In this document: in pieces, positions 18,570 through 28,317 of the stretch
Position numbering within the stretch: position 1 is the first letter of the stretch
How the letters are laid out: every line of letters starts with the position of its first letter
Source: Dyella nitratireducens
GTDB taxonomy: Bacteria; Pseudomonadota; Gammaproteobacteria; Xanthomonadales; Rhodanobacteraceae
Reading direction: 5' to 3'
NCBI RefSeq assembly: GCF_014642835.1
Contig: NZ_BMJA01000002.1
Coordinates: 806,867 to 870,866, forward strand
Length of the DNA: 64,000 bases
Notes under the pieces: generated by a model
The model's database searches: none
The model's input: only the letters and a program-made list of their open reading frames with translations
What the model was told of the DNA's origin: nothing
Position numbers and translations under genes: made by a program

Positions 18570-19841
18570 ATGAATTCCGTACCAGACATTGACACTGCCC
18601 GCGCACGCAACACCGTCCTCGCCGCGTTCCTCGGCTGGACGCTCGACGCGTTCGATTTCTTCATCCTGATCTTCACCTTCGATGAAGTCGCCAAGACCTT
18701 TGGTGTAAGCATCACCAGCATCACGGTGGCCATCACCTTGACGCTGGCGTCGCGTGCGGTCGGTGCGTTCATCTTCGGCCGCATGGCGGACCGCTACGGC
18801 CGCAAGCCGACGTTGATGCTGGTGATCGTGCTCTACTCGCTGTTCGAGTTCGTAAGCGGCCTGGCTTGGTCATATGTATCGTTCCTGGTCATCCGCACCT
18901 TGTTCGGTATTGCCATGGGTGGCGAGTGGGGCGTGGGCAGCTCGCTGGTTATGGAGACGATCCCGGCGCGCTGGCGTGGCTGGGTATCGGGGCTGTTGCA
19001 GGCCGGTTACCCGGCGGGTTATTTCCTGGCGACGCTGCTGTTCGGGCTTTGCTATGCCACGCTCGGCTGGCGCGGCATGTTTTTCGTGGGGGCGGCGCCT
19101 GCGCTACTGGTGTTCTTCATCAATGCCAAGATCCATGAAAGCCCGGCGTTCGAAGTGATGCAGCAGCGGCCCAGGAGTTCCTTGCTGCAGATCGTAAAGG
19201 CCAATGCGAAGCTGACGGTTTACGCGATCGCCATGATGACCGCATTCAATTTCTTCTCGCATGGCACGCAGGATATTTATCCCAAACTGTTCCTCGGCAA
19301 GCAGCTGGGTCTGCCGCATGCCACGCTTACCAATATCGTGTTGGTTTACAACGTGGCCGCGATCCTCGGCGGCCTTTTCTTCGGCATGCTTAGCCAGAAA
19401 ATCGGCCGCCGCCGTTCGATCATCCTGGCTTGCGTATTGGCTTTGCTCGCGGTGTATCCGTGGTCGCATAGCCGCGACGTGTACATGCTGTGCACAGCGG
19501 CGTTCGTCATGCAGTTCGGTGTACAGGGGGCTTGGGGTGTCGTGCCTGCGCATCTCAATGAATTGTCGCCAGCGGAAATTCGCGGCACGTTTCCGGGGTT
19601 CGTCTACCAGCTGGGCAATTTCCTCGCCGCCATCAACCCGGTGCTGCAGGCGGAAATCGCGCAGCGGCATGGGCAGGATTACGGCTATGCGTTGTTGCTG
19701 GTGGCGGGCAGCGTGGCCGTGGCGCTGATTCTGTTGATGGCGTTTGGGCCAGAGGCGCGCGGCGTGGCGATGGCCGCTTCTGCTCCCTCTCCCCTTAGGG
19801 CGGAGGGTTGGGGTGAGGGAGCGAGCTTGCCTAGAAGTTGA
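18570..19841 (+). CDS. MFS transporter (SHS/sialate-lactate symporter-like)
   Basis: The 423-residue protein has about 12 membrane helices. Signature elements are GWTLDAFDFFI in helix 1, the loop GRMADRYGRKP between helices 2 and 3, and GGEWGVGSSL in helix 4, all typical of the SHS/NanT branch of proton symporters for lactate, sialate or related carboxylates. The actual substrate in this sugar locus is unclear. The ATG at 18570 is chosen because the first helix follows shortly. The last 20 or so residues (APSPLRAEGWGEGASLPRS) are encoded by a type D repeat, so the C-terminus appears to have been extended by repeat insertion. Confidence 0.85.
   Translation: MNSVPDIDTARARNTVLAAFLGWTLDAFDFFILIFTFDEVAKTFGVSITSITVAITLTLASRAVGAFIFGRMADRYGRKPTLMLVIVLYSLFEFVSGLAWSYVSFLVIRTLFGIAMGGEWGVGSSLVMETIPARWRGWVSGLLQAGYPAGYFLATLLFGLCYATLGWRGMFFVGAAPALLVFFINAKIHESPAFEVMQQRPRSSLLQIVKANAKLTVYAIAMMTAFNFFSHGTQDIYPKLFLGKQLGLPHATLTNIVLVYNVAAILGGLFFGMLSQKIGRRRSIILACVLALLAVYPWSHSRDVYMLCTAAFVMQFGVQGAWGVVPAHLNELSPAEIRGTFPGFVYQLGNFLAAINPVLQAEIAQRHGQDYGYALLLVAGSVAVALILLMAFGPEARGVAMAASAPSPLRAEGWGEGASLPRS
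19786..19824. repeat. Type D repeat within the MFS 3' coding end
   Basis: CTCCCTCTCCCCTTAGGGCG followed by GAGGGTTGGGGTGAGGGAG matches the repeat at 6448-6497. It lies inside the MFS reading frame just before its stop. A decayed type A remnant (GTAGGTTCGCAATCCAACCT) follows at about 19849-19869. Confidence 0.7.
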
Positions 19842-19895
19842 AGGCTCGTAGGTTCGCAATCCAACCTGCGGCTCGCGGCAAAATCGCCGCAGCCC

Positions 19896-21080
19896 TCAAT
19901 GGCTGCGCACGCTTCCCCTGGCGTTCTCCATGTACTGCCGCGGCGTGCAATTGAATTCGCGCCGAAACACCGCGTACATGTATTGCAACGAGGTAAAGCC
20001 GCTGCGCACGGCTACGTCGCTCAAGGGAATGGACGGATCCGTAAGCATCTGCCGCGCCATTTCCAGCTTGTGCTCGAGAATGGTCTGGTGCACCGATTGC
20101 TTAAGCTCACGCTTGAAGTGTTCTTCCAACAGCGTGCGCGAGATGCCGACGTAATCGGCTACCTGCTCGGTCTTGATGCCAAGGCACGCGTACTGGCGGA
20201 TGTAATGCTTGGCGCGCATCACGTAGGCACTCTTCAGCGGTTGATGCAGGCTGGTGGCCTGCACGTTGATGCCCACAGGGGGCACCAGCACGCGGGTGGT
20301 TGAGCAATCCCCGCCGTGCAGCATCTGGTGCAGAACCTGGGCGGCCATGCGGCCCATTTCTTCGGCACCTTGAATCACTGAGGTAAGCGGAATGCGGCAC
20401 AGCAATTGTGCGATGGGGTCGTTGTCGATGCCGACGATGGCGATCTGCTCGGGAATCGGCACGTCCGCCACGATGCAGGCTTGCAACAAATGCCGCGCGC
20501 GTGCGTCGGTGGTGGCGATGATGCCGATCGGCTTGGGCAAGGAGCGTACCCATTCCACCATTTCTTCCTGCGCGCGGCCCCAGCCGCCTGCGCTGGTGGA
20601 GGAGCCGCGGTAGACGCTGCCTTCCAGCCCATCTGCGCGGACCATTTGCATAAAGGCCATTTCGCGTTCGTGCGCCCAACGGTTGCCGGGGCTCGGCGGC
20701 AGGCCATAAAAGGCGAAGCGCTGCAGGCCTTGTTCGATCAAATGGTCGTAAGCCAGTCGAACCAGTTTTTGGTTGTCGGTGGCTACATAGGGAATGTTGT
20801 GCGGGTAATGCGTTTCGTCCGCGTAGGATCCGCCGACAGCCACCACCGGAATAGGCATCGAGGCCAATGCCTCGCAAACGACCGGGTCATCAAAGTCCGC
20901 AATGATGCCGTCACCGCGCCACTGATGGATGCCCACCGTGCGGCTGCGGAAATCCTCTTCCATGAAAAGGTCCCATTTCACGCGGGTGGACGTGAGGTAT
21001 TGGCCGATTCCGGCAATCACCTGCCGGTCGTACACCTTGTTGGCGTTGAAGAGGAGTGCGATGCGATGTGGCTTCGTCAT
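19896..21080 (-). CDS. xylR: XylR, AraC-family xylose regulator
   Basis: The 394-residue protein starts MTKPHRIALLFNANKVYDRQ, very close to Escherichia coli XylR. The N-terminal part (about 1-275) is a LacI-like sugar-binding domain with GDGIIADFDD, FYGLPPSPGNRWAHERE and VGIDNDPIAQ. The C-terminal part (about 285-394) is an AraC double helix-turn-helix with YVGISRTLLEEHFKREL and SGFTSLQYMYAVFRREF. XylR binds D-xylose and activates the xylA and xylF promoters. It is divergent from xylA. The ATG at 21080 is preferred over a TTG three codons upstream because it aligns with the known N-terminus. Confidence 0.95.
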   Translation of the reverse strand: MTKPHRIALLFNANKVYDRQVIAGIGQYLTSTRVKWDLFMEEDFRSRTVGIHQWRGDGIIADFDDPVVCEALASMPIPVVAVGGSYADETHYPHNIPYVATDNQKLVRLAYDHLIEQGLQRFAFYGLPPSPGNRWAHEREMAFMQMVRADGLEGSVYRGSSTSAGGWGRAQEEMVEWVRSLPKPIGIIATTDARARHLLQACIVADVPIPEQIAIVGIDNDPIAQLLCRIPLTSVIQGAEEMGRMAAQVLHQMLHGGDCSTTRVLVPPVGINVQATSLHQPLKSAYVMRAKHYIRQYACLGIKTEQVADYVGISRTLLEEHFKRELKQSVHQTILEHKLEMARQMLTDPSIPLSDVAVRSGFTSLQYMYAVFRREFNCTPRQYMENARGSVRSH

Positions 21081-21248
21081 GAGCAGCAACCAGGCACGGC
21101 CACGCGTGCCGTGACAAAACGCTAACAGTTCGCAGGATCAGGCACATGACGCAACGCGACAAAGAAAAACCCAGTGCCGATGGCGGATTTCGCAATTGCG
21201 GGGCCAAGGAGTGAACTGCAGCATCGGGGGCATAGACAGGAGCACCAC
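21081..21248. promoter_or_regulatory. Divergent xylR-xylA promoter region
   Basis: This 168-base spacer must hold both promoters. Two direct GACAAA motifs (21113 and 21158, 45 bases apart), each followed by an A-rich run, are candidate XylR half-sites. I could not match them to a known XylR consensus with confidence. AGGAG precedes the xylA ATG by about 6 bases. Confidence 0.4.
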
Positions 21249-22562
21249 ATGAGTTACTTCGACCACATCTCCCCCATTCAACAGGCCGGGGCGGCCAAGG
21301 ACGCCCTGGCTTTTCGTCATTACGACCCGGCGCGCATGGTGCTGGGCAAGCGCATGGACGAACACCTCCGCCTGGCCGTGTGCTATTGGCACAACTTCGT
21401 ATGGCCCGGTGTTGACATGTTCGGCCACGGTACCTTCGGCCGTCCCTGGCATGAAGCCGGCGACCCGATGCAGCGCGCACGCGAGAAAGCCAACGCCGCG
21501 TTCGATTTCTTCAAGCGTCTGGGCACGCCGTTTTACACCTTTCATGACACCGACGTGGCGCCGGAAGGCAACAGCCTGCCCGAGTACGTGAGCAACCTTT
21601 CCGCCATGGTCGACGTGCTGGCAGCCAAGCAGGCCGAAACCGGCGTGAAACTGCTGTGGGGCACCGCCAACCTGTTCAGCCATCCGCGCTACGCTGCGGG
21701 CGCGGCCAGCAATCCGCAGCCGGAAGTATTCGCCTGCGCCGCTACGCAGGTGTTCCACGCCATGGCGGCCACGCATCGCCTGGGCGGCGCCAACTACGTG
21801 CTGTGGGGCGGCCGTGAAGGCTACGACACCTTGCTCAATACCGATCTGAAGCGCGAGCGCGAGCAGCTCGGCCGCTTCTTCCGGATGGTGGTGGAGCACA
21901 AGCACAAGATCGGTTTCAAGGGCACGATCCTGATCGAGCCCAAGCCGCAGGAGCCCACCAAGCATCAATACGACTACGACACTGCCACGGTGTACGGCTT
22001 CCTCAAGGAGTTCGGCCTGGAGCAGGAAGTCAAGGTGAACCTGGAGGCCAACCACGCCACGCTCGCCGGCCATTCGTTCCACCACGAAGTGGCCACGTCG
22101 ATCGCGTTGGGCCTGTTCGGCAGCATCGATGCCAACCGCGGCGATCCGCAGAATGGCTGGGATACCGACCAGTTCCCCAACAGCGTGGAAGAAATGACGC
22201 TGGTGATCTACGAGATTCTGCGCCATGGCGGCTTCACCACCGGCGGTTTCAATTTCGATACCAAGGTGCGTCGCCAGAGCAGCGATCCGGCCGACTTGTT
22301 CCACGGCCACGTCGGTGCATTCGACACGCTGGCGATTGCTTTGGAGCGCGCCGCCAAGATGATCGAGCGCGATGCGCTGGCCGAGTTCAAGGCCAGGCGT
22401 TACGCCGGCTGGGATGCGCCATTCGGCAAGCAGATCCTGGAAGGCAGTTTCTCGCTCGAATCGCTGGCGCAAGAAGCGGTGCAGCGCGATCTGCGTCCCG
22501 CGCATGTTTCAGGTCAGCAGGAACACCTGGAAAACCTCGTCAACGCTTATATCTACAGCTGA
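21249..22562 (+). CDS. xylA: Xylose isomerase
   Basis: The 437-residue enzyme converts D-xylose to D-xylulose and needs two divalent metal ions. Visible signatures are [12 protein letters not shown], the active-site [10 protein letters not shown] with H99 and D102, the metal-site [29 protein letters not shown] and [20 protein letters not shown]. Length and sequence fit the long (class II, E. coli-like) family. An AGGAG before the ATG and the divergent xylR fix the start. It is followed after 3 bases by xylB, so the two are co-transcribed. Confidence 0.97.
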   Translation: MSYFDHISPIQQAGAAKDALAFRHYDPARMVLGKRMDEHLRLAVCYWHNFVWPGVDMFGHGTFGRPWHEAGDPMQRAREKANAAFDFFKRLGTPFYTFHDTDVAPEGNSLPEYVSNLSAMVDVLAAKQAETGVKLLWGTANLFSHPRYAAGAASNPQPEVFACAATQVFHAMAATHRLGGANYVLWGGREGYDTLLNTDLKREREQLGRFFRMVVEHKHKIGFKGTILIEPKPQEPTKHQYDYDTATVYGFLKEFGLEQEVKVNLEANHATLAGHSFHHEVATSIALGLFGSIDANRGDPQNGWDTDQFPNSVEEMTLVIYEILRHGGFTTGGFNFDTKVRRQSSDPADLFHGHVGAFDTLAIALERAAKMIERDALAEFKARRYAGWDAPFGKQILEGSFSLESLAQEAVQRDLRPAHVSGQQEHLENLVNAYIYS

Positions 22563-22565
22563 CGC

Positions 22566-24050
22566 ATGTTCCTCGGAATCGATCTGGGTACCTCGGCCAT
22601 CAAGGCTGTTTTGATCGATGCTGCCGGCAAAGTGCGCGCCACGGCGTCGCATGCGCTGAGCCTGTCGAATCCGCAACCGCGCTGGTCGGAACAGGACCCG
22701 CACGAGTGGTGGCAGGCGGCGCAGTCGGCCATCGAGCAACTGCTGGCCGAGGCGGGCAGGGAAGGCATCGCCCCTCGCCAGATCGCCGGCATTGGCCTGA
22801 GCGGACAGATGCACGGCGCCACCGTGCTGGACAAGGCCGACCGCGTGCTGCGCCCGGCCATCCTGTGGAACGATGGCCGCTGCGACGCGCAGTGCGTCGA
22901 CATGGAAAGCTGGCCGGGTTTTCGTGAGATCACCGGCAATCTCGCCATGCCCGGCTTTACCGCGCCCAAGCTGCTGTGGCTGCGCGAGCATGAGCCGCAG
23001 GTGTTCGAACGCATCGCCAAGGTGCTGCTGCCCAAAGACTACCTGCGGCTGTGCTTGACCGGCGAATACGCCACCGATGTTTCCGATGCAGCCGGCACCC
23101 TGTGGCTCAATGTCGCGGAGCGCCGCTGGAGTCAGCGCATGCTGGAGTTGACTGGCTTGCCGCAGGACGCCATGCCATCGCTGCACGAAGGCAATGCCGT
23201 CACGGGCTACTTGAACCCGGCATTGGCTGAACGCTGGGGCATGCAACGCGTGCCGGTTGCAGCAGGCGGTGGCGATAACGCAGCGGGTGCGGTCGGCGTC
23301 GGCATCGTGCGCCACAAGCAGGCGATGTTGTCGCTGGGTACCTCGGGTGTGTATTTCGCCGTCTCCGATGGTTATCTCGCGCGGCCGGAGCAGGCCGTGC
23401 ACAGCTTCTGCCATGCCTTGCCGGGTACCTGGCATCTGATGTCGGTGATGCTCAGCGCTGCGAGCTGCGTGGACTTCACGGCGAACCTGACCGGTTATGC
23501 CGACGTGCCAGCACTGCTTGCCGACGCGGAACGCACCGTAGCGCGCAGCAATGCCCCGTTCTTCCTCCCTTACCTCAGCGGCGAACGCACGCCGCACAAC
23601 GACGTGCATGCGGCCGGCGCCTTCACCGGATTGCGGACGGATACCGTGCGCGCGGATCTTGCCAACGCCACGCTCGAAGGCGTGGGGCTTGGTTTGCTCG
23701 ACGGCATCGAAGCGGTGGATGCGGCCGGCTTGCAGGCAAATGACATCACCGTGATCGGCGGCGGTTCGCGCAGTGCGTATTGGACGCAGATGCTGGCGGA
23801 CATCATCGGCCGGCCGCTGACCTTGCGTGCGGGTGGCGAAGTAGGTGCTGCGCTCGGTGCGGCGCGCCTGGCGTATCTTGCCGCGGAGCCGGGTGCGGCG
23901 TTGGAAGATGTATGCGAAATGCCTGAAATCACCGCAGTGCGCGAACCGGATGCGGCGCGGCATGCTTATTATCGCGAGCAACGGCAGCCGAAGTTCCGGG
24001 CGTTGTATCGCCAGCTGGCTGGTGTATATCGGGTAAGAGGGACGACATGA
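22566..24050 (+). CDS. xylB: Xylulokinase
   Basis: The 494-residue FGGY-family kinase phosphorylates D-xylulose to xylulose 5-phosphate. It begins MFLGIDLGTSAIKAVLID (phosphate-1 loop), with GIGLSGQMHGATVLD and ILWNDGR as the sugar-binding motifs characteristic of xylulokinase. It also has AGGGDNAAGAVGVG, PYLSGERTPHND and the ADP-site IGGGSRSAYWTQMLADI. The start lies 3 bases after the xylA stop. Product enters the pentose phosphate pathway. After its stop there is a 275-base repeat-rich gap before xylF. Confidence 0.95.
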   Translation: MFLGIDLGTSAIKAVLIDAAGKVRATASHALSLSNPQPRWSEQDPHEWWQAAQSAIEQLLAEAGREGIAPRQIAGIGLSGQMHGATVLDKADRVLRPAILWNDGRCDAQCVDMESWPGFREITGNLAMPGFTAPKLLWLREHEPQVFERIAKVLLPKDYLRLCLTGEYATDVSDAAGTLWLNVAERRWSQRMLELTGLPQDAMPSLHEGNAVTGYLNPALAERWGMQRVPVAAGGGDNAAGAVGVGIVRHKQAMLSLGTSGVYFAVSDGYLARPEQAVHSFCHALPGTWHLMSVMLSAASCVDFTANLTGYADVPALLADAERTVARSNAPFFLPYLSGERTPHNDVHAAGAFTGLRTDTVRADLANATLEGVGLGLLDGIEAVDAAGLQANDITVIGGGSRSAYWTQMLADIIGRPLTLRAGGEVGAALGAARLAYLAAEPGAALEDVCEMPEITAVREPDAARHAYYREQRQPKFRALYRQLAGVYRVRGTT

Positions 24051-24062
24051 CGAAGCGTGATC

Positions 24063-24308
24063 TGCTCCCTCTCGCCTTCGGGGAGGGCATTTTGTCTTTG
24101 CCCTTTTCCCAAGGGAAAAGGAGTGGGCTGAGGGGCTGTGCGGAGCGTTACGCCTATTTCTTGCATCCAAAGGCTCATTCAACGCGCTCGTCATTCCGGC
24201 GAACGCCGGAATCCAGTCCCAATACGCCGTGCGAAGCACCCGGCATAAAAGATGCGGTGTCCTTCGGACGCATATTTAAACTGGATTCCGGCGTTCGCCG
24301 GAATGACG
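24063..24308. repeat. Repeat cluster between xylB and xylF
   Basis: A type D-like element (24063-24137, CTCCCTCTCGCC to TGGGCTGAGGGG) is followed by an inverted pair of type C arms. CGTCATTCCGGCGAACGCC begins at 24189, and its complement ends at 24308. Each arm also folds on itself, so the 120 bases can form a cruciform. Confidence 0.75.
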
Positions 24309-24325
24309 GCAAGGCACGGATAGGT

Positions 24326-25342
24326 ATGGCGGCAGCCGTGAAATACCTCGCCCTGGCAGCGTTGTGTGTCTTCACCACCGCCGCCCACGCCAGCAAAGAC
24401 CACCCCGTCATCGGCTTCTCCATCGACGACCTCCGCCTCGAACGCTGGGCCCACGATCGCGACTACTTCGTTGCCGCCGCCACCAAGCTCGGCGCCACGG
24501 TCTACGTACAATCCGCCGATGCCAGCGAAGAGCGCCAGGTCGCCCAACTGGAAAACCTCATCGCCCGCCGGGTTGACGTACTGGTGATCGTGCCGTTCAA
24601 CTCCAAAGTGCTCAGCAACGTCGTAGCCGAGGCGGAGCAAAATGGCATCAAGGTGATTTCCTATGATCGCCTGATCCTCAACGCCAACGTCGATGCCTAC
24701 ATCACCTTCGACAACGAGCGCGTCGGCGAGCTGCAGGCGCAAGGCGTGCTGGATCGCGCGCCGAAGGGCAACTACTTCCTGCTTGGCGGCTCGCCCACCG
24801 ACAATAACGCCAAGATCATCCGCCAGGGCCAGATGAAAGTGCTGCAGCCGGCGATCGACAACGGTGCGATCAAGATCGTCGGGCAGCAGTGGACGCCGGA
24901 TTGGGATGCCTCCAAGGCCTTGCGCATCGTTGAGGATGCACTGACCGCCAACGCCAACAATATTCAAGGCGTGGTTGCTTCCAACGACGGCACGGCTGGC
25001 GGCGCGGTCCAGGCGCTGGCCGCGCAAGGGCTGGCCGGCGAGGTGCCTGTGTCAGGTCAAGATGCTGATCTGGCCGCGGTCAAGCGCGTGATCGACGGCA
25101 CGCAGGCCATGACGGTGTACAAGCCGATCAAGAAGATTGCGACGGAAGCGGCACAACTTGCCGTGCAACTGGTGCGCAATGAACAGCCGCACTACACCAC
25201 CACCTTGAACAACGGCACCAAGGACGTGGACACGGTACTGCTCACGCCCATCCTGTTGACGCAAAAAAATGTCGACGTGGTGATCCAGGACGGCTTCTAC
25301 ACGCATGACCAGGTGTACGGCCACGGAGCGGACAAGCCATGA
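24326..25342 (+). CDS. xylF: Xylose ABC transporter, periplasmic binding protein
   Basis: The 338-residue protein has a signal peptide ([18 protein letters not shown]) and a ribose/xylose-type binding fold: [67 protein letters not shown] and [27 protein letters not shown]. These match E. coli XylF closely. It delivers D-xylose to XylGH. The ATG at 24326 starts the signal peptide; its ribosome site is weak. The stop overlaps the xylG start by four bases (ATGA), implying translational coupling. Confidence 0.95.
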   Translation: MAAAVKYLALAALCVFTTAAHASKDHPVIGFSIDDLRLERWAHDRDYFVAAATKLGATVYVQSADASEERQVAQLENLIARRVDVLVIVPFNSKVLSNVVAEAEQNGIKVISYDRLILNANVDAYITFDNERVGELQAQGVLDRAPKGNYFLLGGSPTDNNAKIIRQGQMKVLQPAIDNGAIKIVGQQWTPDWDASKALRIVEDALTANANNIQGVVASNDGTAGGAVQALAAQGLAGEVPVSGQDADLAAVKRVIDGTQAMTVYKPIKKIATEAAQLAVQLVRNEQPHYTTTLNNGTKDVDTVLLTPILLTQKNVDVVIQDGFYTHDQVYGHGADKP

Positions 25343-26871
25343 GCGACTACCTGTTCGAGATGCGCGATATCCGCAAGTCGTTCGGCGGCGTCAAGGCGCT
25401 GGACGGTATCGACCTGCAGGTTCGTCCCGGCGAATGCCTTGGATTGTGCGGCGAAAACGGTGCCGGCAAATCGACGCTGATGAAGGTACTGTCGGGCGTG
25501 TATCCGCATGGCACCTGGGAAGGCGAAATGCTTTGGCAGGGCAAGCCGTTGCACGCGCGTTCGGTGCGCGACAGCGAGCAGGCAGGCATCGTCATCATTC
25601 ATCAGGAACTGATGCTGGTGCCGGAACTCTCCGTGGTGGAGAACCTGTTTCTCGGCAACGAACTCAAGCTGCCCGGCGGGCGCATGAACTATGAGGCAAT
25701 GTATGCGCGCGCGCATGCCTTGCTGAAAGAGCTGCAGCTTGAAGACGTGAACGTTGCGCTGCCCGTAAAAGCTTTCGGCGGCGGCCACCAGCAACTGTTC
25801 GAAATCGCCAAGGCGCTGGCCAAGGATGCACGCCTGCTGATTTTCGACGAGCCCACCTCGTCGCTTTCCGGTAAAGAGACCGAAGTGCTGCTCGGCATCA
25901 TCGAGCGGCTCAAGCAGCGCGGCATTGCCTGCATCTACATCTCGCACAAGCTGGATGAAGTAGCGCGCATCTGCGACACGGTCAGCGTCATTCGCGACGG
26001 CAGGCACGTTGCCACCAAGCCGATGAGCGAGCTGGACGAAGACAGCATCATCGCGATGATGGTCGGCCGCCGATTGGAAACGTTGTATCCGAAAATCGAC
26101 CACGAGATCGGCGAGGTGGTGTTCGAAGCGAAACACGTCACCTGCTACGACGTGACCGATCCCTCGCGTCAGCGCGTGAAAGATGTTTCGTTCTCGCTGC
26201 GGCGCGGCGAGATTCTCGGCATTGCCGGCCTGGTCGGTGCCGGACGCACCGAACTGGTCAGCGCCATCTTCGGCGCCTATCCCGGCCGCAGCCAGGTCGA
26301 GCTGATCATGGACGGCAAGCCGCTCAAGATCCGCTCGCCGCGCGACGCCATTCGCGCCGGGCTTGGCCTGGTGTCGGAAGACCGCAAACGCTACGGCATC
26401 GTGCCGTTGCTGGGCGTGGACAAGAACATCACCCTGGCAACGCTGCAGCATTACGCCAGCGCCGGCCATCTCGACAGCGGGCGCGAATGGAGCGTGGCCG
26501 AGGCGCAGATTGCTTCGCTGCACATCAAGGCGTCCAGCGCGGCACTGCCGATTGCCAACCTGTCCGGCGGCAACCAGCAGAAGGCGCTGTTCTCGCGCAT
26601 GCTGCTGACTAAACCGCGCATTCTGATTCTCGACGAACCGACGCGCGGCGTAGACGTCGGCGCGAAGGTGGATATCTATCGCCTGATTTTCGAACTGGCG
26701 AAAGAGGGGATTTCGATCATCCTGGTGTCGTCGGAACTGCCGGAGATTCTCGGGACGAGCGACCGCGTGCTGGTGATGGGCGAGGGGCGCTTGTGTGCGG
26801 ATCTGCAGAATGACGGGCTGACCCAGGAGCAGGTGATGGCGGCAGCGATTCCGCAGGCGAAGAGGGCGTAG
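25339..26871 (+). CDS. xylG: Xylose ABC transporter, ATPase
   Basis: The 510-residue protein has two fused ATPase domains, as in sugar importers of the RbsA/XylG type. Domain 1 has Walker [10 protein letters not shown] (about 38-46) and Walker [14 protein letters not shown]. Its signature segment reads [16 protein letters not shown] rather than LSGGQ. Domain 2 has a degenerate Walker A ([10 protein letters not shown]), the signature [15 protein letters not shown] and [16 protein letters not shown]. Such asymmetry is normal for this family. It energises xylose import through XylH. It is coupled to xylF and followed by a repeat-filled gap before xylH. Confidence 0.95.
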   Translation: MSDYLFEMRDIRKSFGGVKALDGIDLQVRPGECLGLCGENGAGKSTLMKVLSGVYPHGTWEGEMLWQGKPLHARSVRDSEQAGIVIIHQELMLVPELSVVENLFLGNELKLPGGRMNYEAMYARAHALLKELQLEDVNVALPVKAFGGGHQQLFEIAKALAKDARLLIFDEPTSSLSGKETEVLLGIIERLKQRGIACIYISHKLDEVARICDTVSVIRDGRHVATKPMSELDEDSIIAMMVGRRLETLYPKIDHEIGEVVFEAKHVTCYDVTDPSRQRVKDVSFSLRRGEILGIAGLVGAGRTELVSAIFGAYPGRSQVELIMDGKPLKIRSPRDAIRAGLGLVSEDRKRYGIVPLLGVDKNITLATLQHYASAGHLDSGREWSVAEAQIASLHIKASSAALPIANLSGGNQQKALFSRMLLTKPRILILDEPTRGVDVGAKVDIYRLIFELAKEGISIILVSSELPEILGTSDRVLVMGEGRLCADLQNDGLTQEQVMAAAIPQAKRA

Positions 26872-26878
26872 ACGCATT

Positions 26879-27005
26879 GCTCCCTCCCCTACGTGCAGTA
26901 GGGGAGGGCTGGGGTGGGGTGAAGCAACCTCGCGGGGAGTTCAAATCGTGCGGCAAGCCCGAGCAACCCCACCCCAACCCTCCCCTGCACGCAGGGGAGG
27001 GAGCA
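26879..27005. repeat. Inverted pair of type D repeats between xylG and xylH
   Basis: CCCTCCCCTAC/GTAGGGGAGGG (left hairpin) and CCCTCCCCTGC/GCAGGGGAGGG (right hairpin) are separated by about 80 bases. The outer CTGGGGTGGGG and CCCCACCCCAACC tracts pair over the whole length. Confidence 0.8.
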
Positions 27006-27052
27006 TGGCAACTCGCATAACTGAAACAGATTGAAGGAACACGAGCTTCCAC

Positions 27053-28195
27053 ATGCGCGCACAAGAACTACGAACACTCTTCGTCCGCTACAAAATCCTG
27101 GCGCTTCTGCTTGCGCTAGCGGTGATCTGGATCTTCTTCCACATCGCCACCGACGGCGCCTTCATCAGCTCGCGCAATCTTTCCAATCTGCTGCGCCAGA
27201 CCTCGATCACCGGCATGCTGGCGTGCGGCATGGTATTCGTGATCATCGCGGGTGAAATCGACCTGTCCGTCGGTTCCTTGCTTGGCCTGCTTGGTGGCAT
27301 TGCAGCGGTGCTTACGGTCAATTTGCAGTGGGGTTCCTGGCCTGCGGTGATCGTGGTGCTGTTGCTGGGGCTTGCTGCCGGCATGCTCAATGGCTTTATC
27401 GTCACGCGGCTGCGCGTGCCCTCATTCATTGTCGGCCTGGGTGGCATGCTCGCGTTCCGTGGTGTGCTGCAAGGCATTACGCATGGCGCCACCATTGCGC
27501 CGGTGCCGGCCGACATGGTGTATCTCGCGCAGGGCTACGTGAATCCCACGCTTTCGAGCTGGCTGGCGGCGATTGTCTTCGTGGCCTTGGCGGCGATGAC
27601 GATCATGCGCCGCCGCCGCCGCGCGGCTTTGTCGATTCCGCAGTCCGCCGCATGGCGGGACGCCGTCAAGGTGATTGCCATCGGCGTGGTGATGGCCGGC
27701 TTCCTGGTGATGCTCAACCGCTACAACGGCGTACCGCTGCCGGTGATGATCCTGCTCGCACTGCTGGCGATCTTTACCTACATCGGCACGCAGACGGTAT
27801 TTGGCCGGCACATCTATGCGGTGGGCGGCAATATGGAAGCCAGCCGGCTGTCCGGTATCGACGTGTCCGGCGTAAAGATGGTGGTGTTTGCGCTGATGGG
27901 TTTGATGTGTGCGTTTGCCGGCATCATCAACACCGCACGGCTTGCCGCAGGTTCGCCTTCCGCGGGCACCAACGGTGAATTGGATGCGATCGCGGCATGC
28001 TTTATTGGTGGTGCTTCCATGCGCGGCGGTGCGGGTACCGTGCATGGCGCATTGATTGGCGCATTGGTGATGGCAAGCCTCGACAACGGCATGTCGATGA
28101 TGGACGTCGACAATTACTGGCAGTTGATCGTGAAGGGATCGATTCTGGTGATTGCCGTGTGGGTGGATGTGTTGTCGGGCACCAAGCGCGACTAA
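27053..28195 (+). CDS. xylH: Xylose ABC transporter, permease
   Basis: The 380-residue inner-membrane permease of the BPD_transp_2 (RbsC-like) family has about 10 helices. Recognisable segments are GMVFVIIAGEIDLSVGSLLG, the conserved EIDLSVG loop, PSFIVGLGGMLAFRG, TVFGRHIYAVGGNMEASRLS and AACFIGGASMRGGAGTVHGA. The long central hydrophilic stretch around MRRRRRAALSI is usual for XylH. It forms the channel for D-xylose with XylF and XylG. It is the last gene of the xyl operon; a type A repeat follows 21 bases after its stop. Confidence 0.95.
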   Translation: MRAQELRTLFVRYKILALLLALAVIWIFFHIATDGAFISSRNLSNLLRQTSITGMLACGMVFVIIAGEIDLSVGSLLGLLGGIAAVLTVNLQWGSWPAVIVVLLLGLAAGMLNGFIVTRLRVPSFIVGLGGMLAFRGVLQGITHGATIAPVPADMVYLAQGYVNPTLSSWLAAIVFVALAAMTIMRRRRRAALSIPQSAAWRDAVKVIAIGVVMAGFLVMLNRYNGVPLPVMILLALLAIFTYIGTQTVFGRHIYAVGGNMEASRLSGIDVSGVKMVVFALMGLMCAFAGIINTARLAAGSPSAGTNGELDAIAACFIGGASMRGGAGTVHGALIGALVMASLDNGMSMMDVDNYWQLIVKGSILVIAVWVDVLSGTKRD

Positions 28196-28216
28196 CCCTT
28201 GTAAATCCGGATGGCA

Positions 28217-28289
28217 CGTAGGTTGGGGTGCAAACCCCAACATCGCCATGCTTGGACAAGCCATGTTGGGGTTTGCACCCCAACCTACG
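28217..28289. repeat. Type A repeat between xylH and GH43
   Basis: A full palindrome with arms CGTAGGTTGGGGTGCAAACC and complement. It lies at the 3' end of the xyl operon and just before the GH43 ribosome binding site (AAGGGGAG at about 28301). Confidence 0.85.
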
Positions 28290-28317
28290 ATCACGAGAAA
28301 AAGGGGAGCACCGCAAC

